Source of the DNA: CAZBLK01 sp964492715
Lineage (GTDB): Bacteria; Bacillota; Clostridia; Lachnospirales; WRBF01
Direction of reading: 5' to 3'
Assembly (NCBI GenBank): GCA_964492715.1
Contig: CAZBLK010000011.1
Coordinates: forward strand, 26,676-90,675
DNA: 64,000 nt
The notes beneath the pieces are model-generated. The model did no database searches and had not been told where the DNA came from. It saw only the letters and a list, made by a program, of their open reading frames with translations. The position numbers were made by a program, and so were the translations under genes. The stretch's first letter is position 1; every line of letters begins with the position of its first letter. This document shows, piece by piece, positions 29,501-36,625 of this stretch.

Positions 29501-32500
29501 CGCATTGCCAGCGTACTTTGGTGATTTTGATAATAGCAGCTATGTTTTGCCTGGCTCAAACATACCTACTTTTAACAGTGCGTCTTATATAGACCCAATT
29601 TTGTTAGAGGATAAAACCATTAACGAAAACGGCAGAATATTTATGATGATTGATGCCTTTCCGTCTAAAACAGGCAACACAGCCTCATCACCGCAAAAAT
29701 TTGTGGCAGGAACAGGCTTTATTTCAATTGACGGAGAAAAGAAGTATTGGCTGCTAAAGAAGCAAGGCGAAACAGGCTACAACTACTATTTTAATGCAAT
29801 TGACGTTGAGTCGGACGGCATGAGAACGATATACAAAGTAAGCGACAATACGCCAATTGCAGAGTACAGAGTAAACGCAATGTATGAGCTTGTTAAAAAC
29901 GGAACAGCCCTTACAGTACCGCAAAAGAAGGCAACGTTAAGCGGCACTACACTTTCGCAAACAGGGTTTTCAGGTGGCAATGTTCCAATGAACATAATGT
30001 ACGACACAGCCGACTTTACAGTTTTGCCAACAAGCTACCTGTACTTGTTTTATAGTGACGACCAAGGTGTTACATGGTCCGCCCCGAAAAATATTACAGG
30101 GTATGTTAAGCCGGAAGCTGCTGAATCAGCATTCTTTGGCGTAGGCCCTGGTGTAGGGTTGCAAATTAAAAACGGTACTTATGCAGGAAGGCTTGTGTTT
30201 ACAGTATACGGCCCATCATGCAGAACAATTTACAGCGACGACCACGGTGTAACGTGGAATACGGGCACAAGCCCTCAATTTTCTACAGCAGAGCTTGGGC
30301 AAATGACAGAGTCACAAATAATTGAACTTCCAGACGGCTCTTTAAGGGTTTTTGCAAGAACTTCAAATGTAGGAAGAATTTCATACGCAACAAGCCTTGA
30401 CGGTGGAGCAACATGGTCAAACGGTAAGCTTGACAGCAATTTGGCTTTAACTGGTGGAAGCGGTTGCCAACTTTCAATTATTAATTACAGTAAGCTTATT
30501 GACGGCAAGCCAGCAGTAATTTTATCTTCGCCTACAGCAGCAAGCCGAACAAATGGCTCGATAAGAATTGGCTTAATAGAAGACACTGGCAAAAGCGGCA
30601 TAGATAAGTATGAAATTGTTTGGAAGTATGAAAAGAAAATTATAACAAATGCTCCTGGGGTTACAGGAAATGACTTTTTTGCATATTCCTGTTTAACAGA
30701 ACTTTCTGACGGAAGTATAGCCATTTTGTATGAAAATACAAATTCTGTAAACCCGTTGGAAGATGCTATACGGTATGCAGAATATACACTTGAAGATTTA
30801 ACAAAGCACAGGTTTACACCGTTAAATGCAACAGGCAGTATTATTTTGGCATCAGCAGGAAGAACAGGAAGCAACTATAACGTAACCGTAAAACTTGCAT
30901 TTAATGGCGGCGTTGTAATGTCTAATGCTGAATGCTTAAATATTACGTATAACGGATTTACTGCAAAAATGAGTTTGCTTGAAAGCAGTGCTGATAAAAG
31001 CGAGTTTACTTACACATATTCAATACCAAATGCTGAAAACATTGACTTTGAAGTAAGCTTAGACAGCGGCACTACAATTTACTTGCAGTCGGGCGCATTA
31101 GTAAACAACAGTTCAATTTTACCTCTTAGCCTAAATACAGGTACTGCTTACGTGCCAGTTGAAAGAGTAGTAGTAAACCCAGAAACATTGTCACTTAGCA
31201 TAGGCGACGAAGCTTCTTTGGAAGCCGACGTTTACCCGGAAAATGCAACAAACTCTGCTGTAGTGTGGAGCAGTAGCAACGAAAGCGTTGCAACCGTAAA
31301 TGAGTGGGGCGTTGTATTTGCAGTTGGGCAAGGTTCGGCAATTATAACGGCTTCTACAGTTGAAGGTGATAACCACAATTTCTGTTACGTAACAGTTGGT
31401 GCAAATTCATCACCTGCTGATAAGGAAAGCCTTAATAATATTATAACGCTTGCTGAAAGCAAAACAGAAGCAGACTACACAGCTGACAGCTGGGCTATGC
31501 TGCTATTTGCACTTGATACGGCAAGGGTAATAAGTGCTAACGGAAGCGCAACGCAAGAAGAGGTTGACAACGCTTATAATGAGTTATACTCAGCAATAAG
31601 CGGCTTAGTTCTGTCACAGAGAATTGATAAAACCGCTTTAAACAGTTTGATAGATACGGCATTGCGTAAGGTGCAAGCAGACTACACTGCAAGCAGTTGG
31701 GCAGTGTTTGAAAGTGCATTGTCTGGGGCAAGGGCAGTTAGCAACAATGCCAGTGCTACTCAAACGCAAGTTGAGGTTGACAACGCTTATAATGAATTAC
31801 AATCAGCTATAAGTAGCTTAGTTTTATCACAAAGAATTGATAAAACCGCTTTAAACAGTTTGATAGATACGGCATTGCGTAAGGTGCAAGCAGACTACAC
31901 TGCAAGCAGTTGGGCAGTGTTTGAAAGTGCATTGTCTGGGGCAAGGGCAGTTAGCAACAATGCCAGTGCTACTCAAACGCAAGTTGAGGTTGACAACGCT
32001 TATAATGAATTACAATCAGCTATAAGTAGCTTAGTTTTATCACAAAGAATTGATAAAACCGCTTTAAACAGTTTGATAGATACGGCATTGCGTAAGGTGC
32101 AAGCAGACTACACTGCAAGCAGTTGGGCAGTGTTTGAAAGTGCATTGTCTGGGGCAAGGGCAGTGAGCAACAATGCAAGCGCTACTCAAACAGAAATTGA
32201 TAATGCCAAAGTTGCTTTGGAAACAGCAATGCGAGGTTTGGTAGCAATACCAAAACCGCCTGTAAATAATTCAACAAATACAGACGAAAGCACCGACAAC
32301 AGTGGGACAGGAAATCAAAGCACAACAACATTAAACGAAACAACAACGCCTGCTGTTGAAAGCAGTACCGAAAAGCCTGCTGCGTCAATTACACACAGCT
32401 TAACAAAGTATGATGACGATAATTCTACTTTATCAAGCACTTTAACGGTTCAAGGTACTGTTAAAGGCAGTGGTGTTACAGCTGAAATTAGTAATGATGT

Positions 32501-33623
32501 GGTAAACAAATTGATTGATGAGTCAAACAATAATTTAAGCAATGAAATAAATAAAGGAAGAAATGCAAGCATTGAACAAGTTATAGAGATTAATGTTCTC
32601 CTTAAAAATGGTGTTAACAAATCAGAGATAACAATACCTGTTGATGCAGTTAAAGCAATTGCTAATATGAGCAATGCAAAATTAAAAGTTACAATGGTTG
32701 CGTCAATTACCTTTGACAAAAAAGCTTTAAATGTAATTACCAGCGAAGCAAAGTCAAAAATAACTATTTCTTCTGCATTGCTTGAAGATTTAACGCAAGC
32801 ACAAAAGTCGGCTTTAGCCGAAGGGCTAAAAGTAAGACCTATTTATGACTTTTCGGTAACAAACGAACGTGGCAAAGTGTCCGATTTTAAGGGCGGTAAC
32901 GCATATGTTACTGTTCCATACAAATTGAAGCCAAATGAAAATGCAGGAAGTGTAGTGCTTTATCATTTGAGCGAAAGCGGCAAGCTTAAACCTGTTCAAA
33001 GTGCTTACATTGACGGAAAGGTTGTAGCAAGGCTAAAGCATTTTTCAAACTTTATTATAGGGTATAACAAGGTTAATTATGCTGGTGTACCTAATGATGC
33101 TTGGTATAAAAATGCAGTTGATTTTGCGGCTGCACGGCAAGTTATTAGCACAGACGAAAGCTCAAAATTCATTGGCGGCGCAAACATTACAAGAGCAGAA
33201 TTTGCGGCTATGTTGTGCAAAGCACTGGATATACAACAACTTAACACAGGCGAAAACTTCAACGATGCCAGCGAAAGCCAATATGTGGGATACTTGGCGG
33301 CTATAAAACAGCTTGGAATTTCAAGCGGTGTTGGGGGCGGAAACTTTGCACCTAACAAAATTATTACTCGTGAGGAAATGCTGACATTGCTTTACAGTGC
33401 GCTGAATAAGGTTGAAGGACGGGTGAAGCAAAGTGGTACAAGCGGCACTTTGTTTGCCGATTATAATGATGCCTCAGATTGGTCAAAAAATGCAATAAAT
33501 TATTTTGTGGAAAACAAAGTGATAAATGGCTACAATAACCGTTTATATCCAAAGGATTATGCAACAAAAGCAACTGCTGTACAGGTGATTTATGGCACAA
33601 TTGTTATGAGGTTGTTTTTGTAG
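23520..33623 (+). CDS. Giant SLH-anchored sialidase with SGNH esterase domain (paralogue B)
   Basis: A 3,367-residue secreted protein with a TTG start behind GGGGGTG. Order: signal peptide (1-28, VYA), acidic region (54-107), LamG (131-341), Fn3 (344-427), LamG (431-654), Fn3 (656-744), LamG (746-954), degenerate SGNH (958-1158), linker, SGNH hydrolase (1284-1501; GDSIT Ser1296, GTND, DALHPN with Asp1477 and His1480), LamG (1717-1907), GH33-type sialidase (1919-2434; FRIP Arg1947, IDARF, Asp boxes such as SDDQGVTW, TESQIIELPDGS, AYSCLTELSDG), a Big_2 Ig-like domain (2544-2627), four FIVAR modules (2631-2907), a linker, a pre-SLH domain and three SLH domains. It shares its core order with paralogue A but differs in carbohydrate-binding accessories. 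The role is presumably attack on sialylated glycans from the wall surface. Confidence 0.9.
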   Translation: MNSKKKFLSLFLTLILVSHVFALDTVYALSVTNELANTSTASGIYEMLGNEAINEEDTSENSSDNSLDNQLEEVDNPLEEVPPEEDLEAITEDENDFEQENEEHFVEAFPQDSLINAYSSAFALTNTLEDIQQSAVFHKEYIGDDMVFNGTRVDPITLSADEKAKLQSLDKGSVIVRFKSRVPTTTTIYPVFFTAGKTIATNNNTAGTANFALLGMNNNATNADGTRGLRFDFPGNGSSRGPLTTGYGSGDGLWHTFIYTVDTTVGTSGERFFALDGKATVTTAGAGFFTTAYAPATTLDIQNFAIGGPFATSTTYTKFTGEIAFITITDKVLTQSEAAAISLPQYNLKATPRYSSIRLSWDSVYNATSYTIERSSEENGTFSVLASNVTTTSYIDETAGEYQTYYYRVKANNEKAFCAPVCNETPTGFQTIKDTAVFVKEYSSGEGTFNGTAADIVQLTPDQQSAFANLDKGTVIVKFKTTQTGGATYPVLVGAGNFGSGNTAPANGASTPAITANNAYISLNNQSTGNKSLRYDFPGDRFSRLGLPLTGYTSSNGVWHTFAYSADTTVNKTTPDQANGTKIVAFDGTASAQENGAGFFKNTNANVSLNPTAISIGGPTNTTTNFINFIGNIEYVIISPEYLTQSEMAAITTANVVTEITNVNAKPNFNTITLTWQSSVPNVAYQVLRSSEEQGTFTSIGTITSSTQNYTYKDTTAGEEATWFYKIKSSAGAESQVFTNLQPTGMQAVKDNSVVYIELSDTDKVFDGTKVLDARNKISDITALSNLTSGSVIVKYKPASYTSNNPVLVAMGSDSTTNYGAVLLTGSDANDRRIRTDFNGYRLNTGTTASYNYANQKWNTTVYSVNNSTSTNNLVRANNGLGEAISVAAATKFFLNDANFSSSGAFYNIGGHSANLAGSGGTGTAKFAGEIEYVLVTKEPFDLDEATAITKPTTSTKNDITKLFDDSPDNTWVFTGSSEISSSSQNIGGARTFIGHFEEYIRWNLQAGSVFKRQRYVINTAKAGLTVSEINDNFDTHVKKYKPKAVAVMVDKKDFSTDISSFKASLQGIVDKIYAMNAVPVFITPYKTNDASINLQIEGIINAMNAVASNNADILLVNIYASANTVQYLNSNNTINANGHLAVANELIGATCGGTFNPAGFGTEVVDKVVINANKAPTVTVGSDGTSLSVQMPSDYGSTVLYRYELTLDGTYSIKDTVNQKAFAINNLQADKSYVLKTYAIISSNNEQKLQTVQGVITAGNASTAIPHPEKGTMPSDLAAKWNSSAPMTWLFIGDSITHGAAHTYGYDSVPQLFEKFLAEEGRANDIIINAAVSSANASTGTEGTLNPSYKPYRLDRYLDSDPSGTKADVVVIMLGTNDAVLSGMTDTVFRTNIETIVNQVRAAGAIPILRAANPVNKSINSGTRAANMPAYIQRIREVASQKDVLLIDHFEEWTQLMAGDMPFLINTAANKTWLNDALHPNANGQLNMVKAIINKIGKYNENSIIANLSYKYSMIPTVSSVDVTQFITATESGFKLNVAALQAATAQTLDSATITVSENLTSQKVFSVTTKDMTATELEIFGLESNCFYPVKVSATHKTANDAGMPVTFATKNIQTLQKVDNTNVVALTTLITKPPFTVGSEYGTLNYSKLNVPQANVTYSLVSGAGDNNNMLFSVNNDKLVIKGAIHQGSQYTIRVRATVNGESYETPLVIKTGLEDNLIYYNREIMLDNVSKAIEFSPELFNTMKTLEDITVVVQFKQTNTGAYGALFSLSNENNANVHFNLLAKGSEFAMQIRGVSPDIDNKVGSAFPAPFKSGELNTLAFKAKSGEGYKTFVNGVITDTITKTGVDYKFVDDIPDLTTGHIGKTKRATSGTNADSYPFLGIIAEIKVYNIALDDNDLLEATSVTKKPSFSFEDNHINLFNAFMSARNTSVSKADNAGANYFRIPSLLSTKKGSVIAAIDARFGGTTDSANNIDITVRTRQPGSSTWTDAALPAYFGDFDNSSYVLPGSNIPTFNSASYIDPILLEDKTINENGRIFMMIDAFPSKTGNTASSPQKFVAGTGFISIDGEKKYWLLKKQGETGYNYYFNAIDVESDGMRTIYKVSDNTPIAEYRVNAMYELVKNGTALTVPQKKATLSGTTLSQTGFSGGNVPMNIMYDTADFTVLPTSYLYLFYSDDQGVTWSAPKNITGYVKPEAAESAFFGVGPGVGLQIKNGTYAGRLVFTVYGPSCRTIYSDDHGVTWNTGTSPQFSTAELGQMTESQIIELPDGSLRVFARTSNVGRISYATSLDGGATWSNGKLDSNLALTGGSGCQLSIINYSKLIDGKPAVILSSPTAASRTNGSIRIGLIEDTGKSGIDKYEIVWKYEKKIITNAPGVTGNDFFAYSCLTELSDGSIAILYENTNSVNPLEDAIRYAEYTLEDLTKHRFTPLNATGSIILASAGRTGSNYNVTVKLAFNGGVVMSNAECLNITYNGFTAKMSLLESSADKSEFTYTYSIPNAENIDFEVSLDSGTTIYLQSGALVNNSSILPLSLNTGTAYVPVERVVVNPETLSLSIGDEASLEADVYPENATNSAVVWSSSNESVATVNEWGVVFAVGQGSAIITASTVEGDNHNFCYVTVGANSSPADKESLNNIITLAESKTEADYTADSWAMLLFALDTARVISANGSATQEEVDNAYNELYSAISGLVLSQRIDKTALNSLIDTALRKVQADYTASSWAVFESALSGARAVSNNASATQTQVEVDNAYNELQSAISSLVLSQRIDKTALNSLIDTALRKVQADYTASSWAVFESALSGARAVSNNASATQTQVEVDNAYNELQSAISSLVLSQRIDKTALNSLIDTALRKVQADYTASSWAVFESALSGARAVSNNASATQTEIDNAKVALETAMRGLVAIPKPPVNNSTNTDESTDNSGTGNQSTTTLNETTTPAVESSTEKPAASITHSLTKYDDDNSTLSSTLTVQGTVKGSGVTAEISNDVVNKLIDESNNNLSNEINKGRNASIEQVIEINVLLKNGVNKSEITIPVDAVKAIANMSNAKLKVTMVASITFDKKALNVITSEAKSKITISSALLEDLTQAQKSALAEGLKVRPIYDFSVTNERGKVSDFKGGNAYVTVPYKLKPNENAGSVVLYHLSESGKLKPVQSAYIDGKVVARLKHFSNFIIGYNKVNYAGVPNDAWYKNAVDFAAARQVISTDESSKFIGGANITRAEFAAMLCKALDIQQLNTGENFNDASESQYVGYLAAIKQLGISSGVGGGNFAPNKIITREEMLTLLYSALNKVEGRVKQSGTSGTLFADYNDASDWSKNAINYFVENKVINGYNNRLYPKDYATKATAVQVIYGTIVMRLFL
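31621..32250 (+). repeat. Three tandem 213-bp FIVAR repeats in giant gene B
   Basis: Units begin with GAATTGATAAAACCGC at 31621, 31834 and 32047 (period exactly 213 bases, 71 codons). They are almost identical in DNA, whereas the first FIVAR module upstream (31420-31610) is diverged. This indicates recent internal amplification. Confidence 0.95.
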
Positions 33624-33631
33624 ATAAAAAG

Positions 33632-33664
33632 TTAGGCTGAATATCATTGCGGTGTTCAGCCTAA
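33632..33664 (+). terminator. Hairpin after giant gene B
   Basis: TTAGGCTGAA pairs with TTCAGCCTAA nine bases after the stop. The downstream tail is only moderately T-rich (TGATTATTT). Confidence 0.6.
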
Positions 33665-33730
33665 TGATTATTTGGGGGTATTTTACGTTGTAGTTAAAGG
33701 GTGGAATTGATGTATAATACAATAAGAAAA

Positions 33731-33757
33731 GCTCACAGGATAATGTGAGCCTTTTTT
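33731..33757 (+). terminator. Intrinsic terminator
   Basis: The stem GCTCACA / TGTGAGC with a short loop is followed by CTTTTTT. It is a second stop for transcripts leaving giant gene B. Confidence 0.8.
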
Positions 33758-33854
33758 AAAAACGGAGAAAGCCGCATATGAATTGTTAGCCTACAAATTT
33801 TCATTAAAATATTATAAAGCAGTACAATAGCGGTTGTCCCTAAAGACGTGTTAA

Positions 33855-34067
33855 GCTCAAAAATATGATAAAAATGGCAATGAAACTTACTATATAGGAG
33901 TTATAAATACCAAAGGTGAGATTGTTATTCCGCAACAACAATGGGATATCCATGACGATTTTGCTACTATCACAAATCAATATTTTTTATCCGAAGGCAT
34001 AATGTGGGTGTACAGCGGCGAAACGAAGGATGGCAAATATAGTTTAATTATCATTAGTAAGTCGTAA
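33855..34067 (+). pseudogene. C-terminal fragment of a WG-repeat protein
   Basis: This open stretch of 70 codons has no start codon and is preceded by an in-frame TAA at 33852. It encodes YYIGVINTKGEIVIPQQQWD followed by FLSEGIMWVYSGETKDGKYS and a stop. The pattern GVINTKGEIVIP is typical of WG/KWG beta-repeat proteins. It appears to be the leftover 3' end of a deleted gene and marks the edge of the accessory island. Confidence 0.65.
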
Positions 34068-34083
34068 ATATTTGTAGACTATA

Positions 34084-34113
34084 AAAAAATCAAGGTTGAT
34101 TGCCTTGATTTTT
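34084..34113. terminator. Bidirectional terminator-like hairpin
   Basis: AATCAAGG pairs with CCTTGATT, with an A-run before and TTT after. Confidence 0.65.
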
Positions 34114-34209
34114 CATGTTTTTTGAGTACAATAATAAAATTAGCTACTATTTTAAGAATAGTGTCATAAGTTTTTCTCTGATTTATTTCTGTAAAGAGGG
34201 GTGCATTTT

Positions 34210-34482
34210 TTGTCAAATGATAATAAAAATAGTGCAGTCAATATTGCGGTTGAAACTGAAAACAGACTATTTAATATGAGAGTGAATTACTTAATTATTA
34301 AATATGCTTGGATACATGTTAATAATGATAAAGATTGTTCAGTCTCAAAGTTATATGAGTATATGAATATTACTGATAGTGATTATTGCTACTGTGTTCA
34401 AGGGTCGTCAATATATTACGTAAAAAATAAGTTTTGCTATAGTATGGACACAATGGACAGAATGGACAGAATAAAAAAATAG
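34210..34482 (+). CDS. Small hypothetical protein at edge of iteron array
   Basis: A 90-residue protein with no recognisable domain. TTG at 34210 is the better start: AGAGGGG lies 8 bases upstream, whereas the GTG at 34201 overlaps that site. The middle reads RVNYLIIKYAWIHVNNDKDC and the region is Tyr- and Cys-rich (DYCYCVQGSS). The last dozen codons are made by the first iteron triplet, giving the tail MDTMDRMDRIKK, so this end is probably not under protein-level selection. It could be a decayed element gene. Confidence 0.45.
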   Translation: MSNDNKNSAVNIAVETENRLFNMRVNYLIIKYAWIHVNNDKDCSVSKLYEYMNITDSDYCYCVQGSSIYYVKNKFCYSMDTMDRMDRIKK

Positions 34483-34661
34483 GTTGAATATTCAGTCTTT
34501 TCTGTCATCATAATTTACTGGACAGTTTGGACAGAATGGACAGAATACAATAGTTAACCATTCCGTCCATTCTGTCTACTGTGTCCAAGAAGTATGCCAT
34601 TCAAAAAAATACTGAAAATTAGGCATAATTTAAATTCTGACCACTGTGTCCATTCTGTCTA
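34445..34661. repeat. Symmetrical iteron array, four triplets with 9-bp period
   Basis: TGGACA hexamers start at 34445, 34454, 34463 and at 34519, 34528, 34537. Inverted copies (TGTCCA, with variants CGTCCA, TGTCTA and TGACCA) start at 34564, 34573, 34582 and at 34638, 34647, 34656. Every triplet has a 9-bp step, and both direct and inverted triplet pairs are offset by 74 bp, so the array is symmetrical around about 34554. The pattern resembles a replication-origin iteron cluster and lies on the same island as a primase pseudogene. Confidence 0.85.
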
Positions 34662-34681
34662 CGTTGTGAAAAACTCCAAAC

Positions 34682-34703
34682 AAAAACCAGCTCTAAGGCT
34701 GGC
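34682..34703 (-). terminator. Terminator of hicAB
   Basis: On the minus strand CCAGC and GCTGG form a compact hairpin followed by TTTTTG, eight bases after the hicB stop. Confidence 0.75.
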
Positions 34704-34710
34704 TATAGTT

Positions 34711-35112
34711 TTACGCTTCTATATGCAAATACTCTTTTAAACCATTTTGTAAAATCTGTGAGAAATTAACACCGTTTCTTTCAGCTTCTACATTTAACCA
34801 CTGCGGAATAGTAAGGGTCTTTTTTACAACCTTGTTATTAATTCTAGCCCTTACAGGTGGCATAAACACCTCTACAAGCATAGTAGTTTCGTTATCTTCT
34901 AAATGAATATTTTTAATAGATGTAGGCTCGGGGATAGGCTCATTGTCCTTCTCCATACTCCACAGATGAAGCCCTAAAAGTTCCTTTGATACTTTGAAAA
35001 TTTCATCTTCATTATCAGCACAAGTGAAGCAACCTTCTAAGTCGGGGAAGTCAATTGATATTCCGTCATCATCAAAGCTAACAACCGCAATGTAAGCATA
35101 AGTATCTTTCAT
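34711..35112 (-). CDS. hicB: HicB antitoxin
   Basis: A 133-residue antitoxin. The N-terminal part is the partly degraded RNase H-like HicB fold (VVSFDDDGISIDFPDLEGCF), and the C-terminal part has a ribbon-helix-helix-like DNA-binding segment (KKTLTIPQWLNVEAERNG, then FSQILQNGLKEYL). HicB binds and neutralises HicA and represses the operon. It follows hicA by about 50 bases. The intact pair is surrounded by broken phage genes, as expected if the toxin-antitoxin pair resists loss. Confidence 0.92.
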   Translation of the reverse strand: MKDTYAYIAVVSFDDDGISIDFPDLEGCFTCADNEDEIFKVSKELLGLHLWSMEKDNEPIPEPTSIKNIHLEDNETTMLVEVFMPPVRARINNKVVKKTLTIPQWLNVEAERNGVNFSQILQNGLKEYLHIEA

Positions 35113-35162
35113 TGATAATACCTCCTAATACACATATAAGGGGAAAAGGTGAAGGTCAGGCG

Positions 35163-35360
35163 TTATTGGAATTTAACGCCTGATTGTTGTTCAATCCTTT
35201 TTAAGGTTTTAATTGGTATATCTTTTTGAGGGTCTTTAACTGTTGTCTTTCCTTTTTTAGTAGGGTGTTTAAACTGGTGATGACTGCCCTCGCAAGCTAC
35301 TTCGTACCAACCATCTTTTTGCAATATTTTTATTACTTCCTTTGATGAGTAGCTTTTCAC
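35163..35360 (-). CDS. hicA: HicA mRNA interferase toxin
   Basis: A 65-residue toxin of the double-stranded-RNA-binding-like HicA family, a ribosome-independent mRNA endonuclease. It shows the family sequence GWYEVACEGSHHQFKHPTKK with the conserved histidine of GSHH and the end VKDPQKDIPIKTLKRIEQQSG. It begins with GTG at 35360 behind AGGGGA. It is the first gene of the hicAB operon, under the operator-promoter at 35385-35413. Confidence 0.93.
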   Translation of the reverse strand: MKSYSSKEVIKILQKDGWYEVACEGSHHQFKHPTKKGKTTVKDPQKDIPIKTLKRIEQQSGVKFQ

Positions 35361-35384
35361 GTTTTCCCCTACCTTATGTATATT

Positions 35385-35413
35385 ATTATAACACGTGCTT
35401 TAACACGTGTCTA
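35385..35413 (-). promoter_or_regulatory. hicAB promoter with operator palindrome in the spacer
   Basis: On the minus strand TAGACA, a 17-base spacer and a perfect TATAAT form a strong sigma-A-type promoter. The spacer overlaps the inverted repeat ACACGTG-N6-CACGTGT (35391-35410), a likely HicB binding site for autorepression. Confidence 0.85.
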
Positions 35414-35419
35414 GGGTTT

Positions 35420-36232
35420 TTACAAATAATTTTCCATCGCTTCACCACCATCGTCAATAATGACCGGCTTTGATTCAATAGGCACATAATCAAACTTTGC
35501 GTCTGTAACTAGAATACCGCCATGGTTATCCATTTGCATGAAGTCCTTCATAAATCTGTCTTTTTCTTCTTTTAATTTTTCAGGGGATAAAATTTGAGCA
35601 TTCTTCAAGACACCCCTTATATGTGCACTCGTCTGTATAGCCTTTATAATACCCTCATTCATGTTGTGGGCGACTTCTAACGCCGCAATCAACGCTGTAT
35701 TTGGGTCGCCGAATAGTTCGTTATCGTTATAATTGCGTCGCAAGTGAATAATATCGCAATAGGGAAAAATATATTCAACTCCGTTGTTTATTAAAAACCT
35801 ACAAAACAATTCTCCGCTTGGGTCAGTCATAAACTCAACATGCGAAGCTTTTAGCGGATAAATCCCATATAAAACGCCCTTGCCATCTCGAAGGAGTAGG
35901 GCAAAGGCGTTATTGTACAAAAAGTAATGTGTTACCATACGATAAAGCACGTCATATGCGTTTGCATATGGGTTAGGGCGTGTCTGTAGTAACCTATCAA
36001 GGTTTGGGTTACCATTATTGCGTCCTATTGAGGTGTTAATAATATGCGTGCCTCTAAGCTTGGCGGCATTTCGGGCTATTGCGTCAACAGCTCCACGGTA
36101 AATGTCGTTTGCATACGCATCTCCGCTAAATGGAGTAAATGCCTGTGCTGAACCTTCTACCACTTCTTGCTTGGGTGATGAAGGAGGGGCTTTCTGCTTT
36201 GTCTTGAACAGCCTTGCAAATATATTGCTCAT
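35420..36232 (-). pseudogene. Truncated phage portal protein (HK97 type)
   Basis: A 270-residue protein starting MSNIFARLFKTKQKAPP with portal-family sequence: SGDAYANDIYRGAVDAIARN, LLQTRPNPYANAYD, YGIYPLKASHVEF and DIIHLRRNYNDNELFGDP. Portals form the dodecameric ring through which DNA enters the capsid and normally have about 400 residues. Here the frame stops after EAMENYL, and the hicAB promoter begins at once, so the C-terminal third is missing. No terminase, protease or capsid gene is nearby. Confidence 0.8.
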
Positions 36233-36600
36233 ACGGTAAGCCCCATTTCTTTTGGAAAATGACTTGAAGCAAATGGGCAACCAATGGGGCGTTGTATAAT
36301 CGTCTACTTTTTCAACCAATGGCAAATTAAGAAATTTTCCACCTGTATAGTATTCTAACGCACTGCATGGGTATTTATAAACAAAGCCTTCCGATTCTAA
36401 GTATTGCAGAAACTTTATTGCTTCCTCGTTCCAGCCACACCACTGAATTACGTTGCGGTCACGGCACTACAAAGTACAAAACTTCCTTTGTAGTTATAGC
36501 CACTTTCTTCAAATATTTGCTCAATGTCAATCCATGTAGCTGAATCGTTTTCCGCAAGGAAGTTTATTATGCTTATCCTTGCAGCTTCTAATGTTTCCAT
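36233..36600 (-). pseudogene. Frameshifted small phage gene
   Basis: An ATG at 36600 behind AAGGAATG opens METLEAARISIINFLAEND, then WIDIEQIFEESGYNYKGSF, until the frame is lost near 36470. The other frame continues with NVIQWCGWNEEAIKFLQYL, then EYYTGGKFLNLPLVEKVDDY, and runs without a stop into the portal reading frame. I do not recognise the family. Position just ahead of the portal gene suggests a phage DNA-binding or packaging-related role. One frameshift and a lost stop show decay. Confidence 0.6.
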
Positions 36601-36625
36601 ATAATCATTCCTTTTTGTTTATACT

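Noticed and set aside
33689..33757. T-box leader suggested by AAAGGGTGGAA before a hairpin
   Set aside because: The motif is incomplete (no ACCGCG), no competing antiterminator is visible, and no aminoacyl-tRNA or amino acid gene follows.
34445..34661. CRISPR array
   Set aside because: Repeats are only 6-9 bp, directly phased, and half are inverted; no cas genes are nearby.
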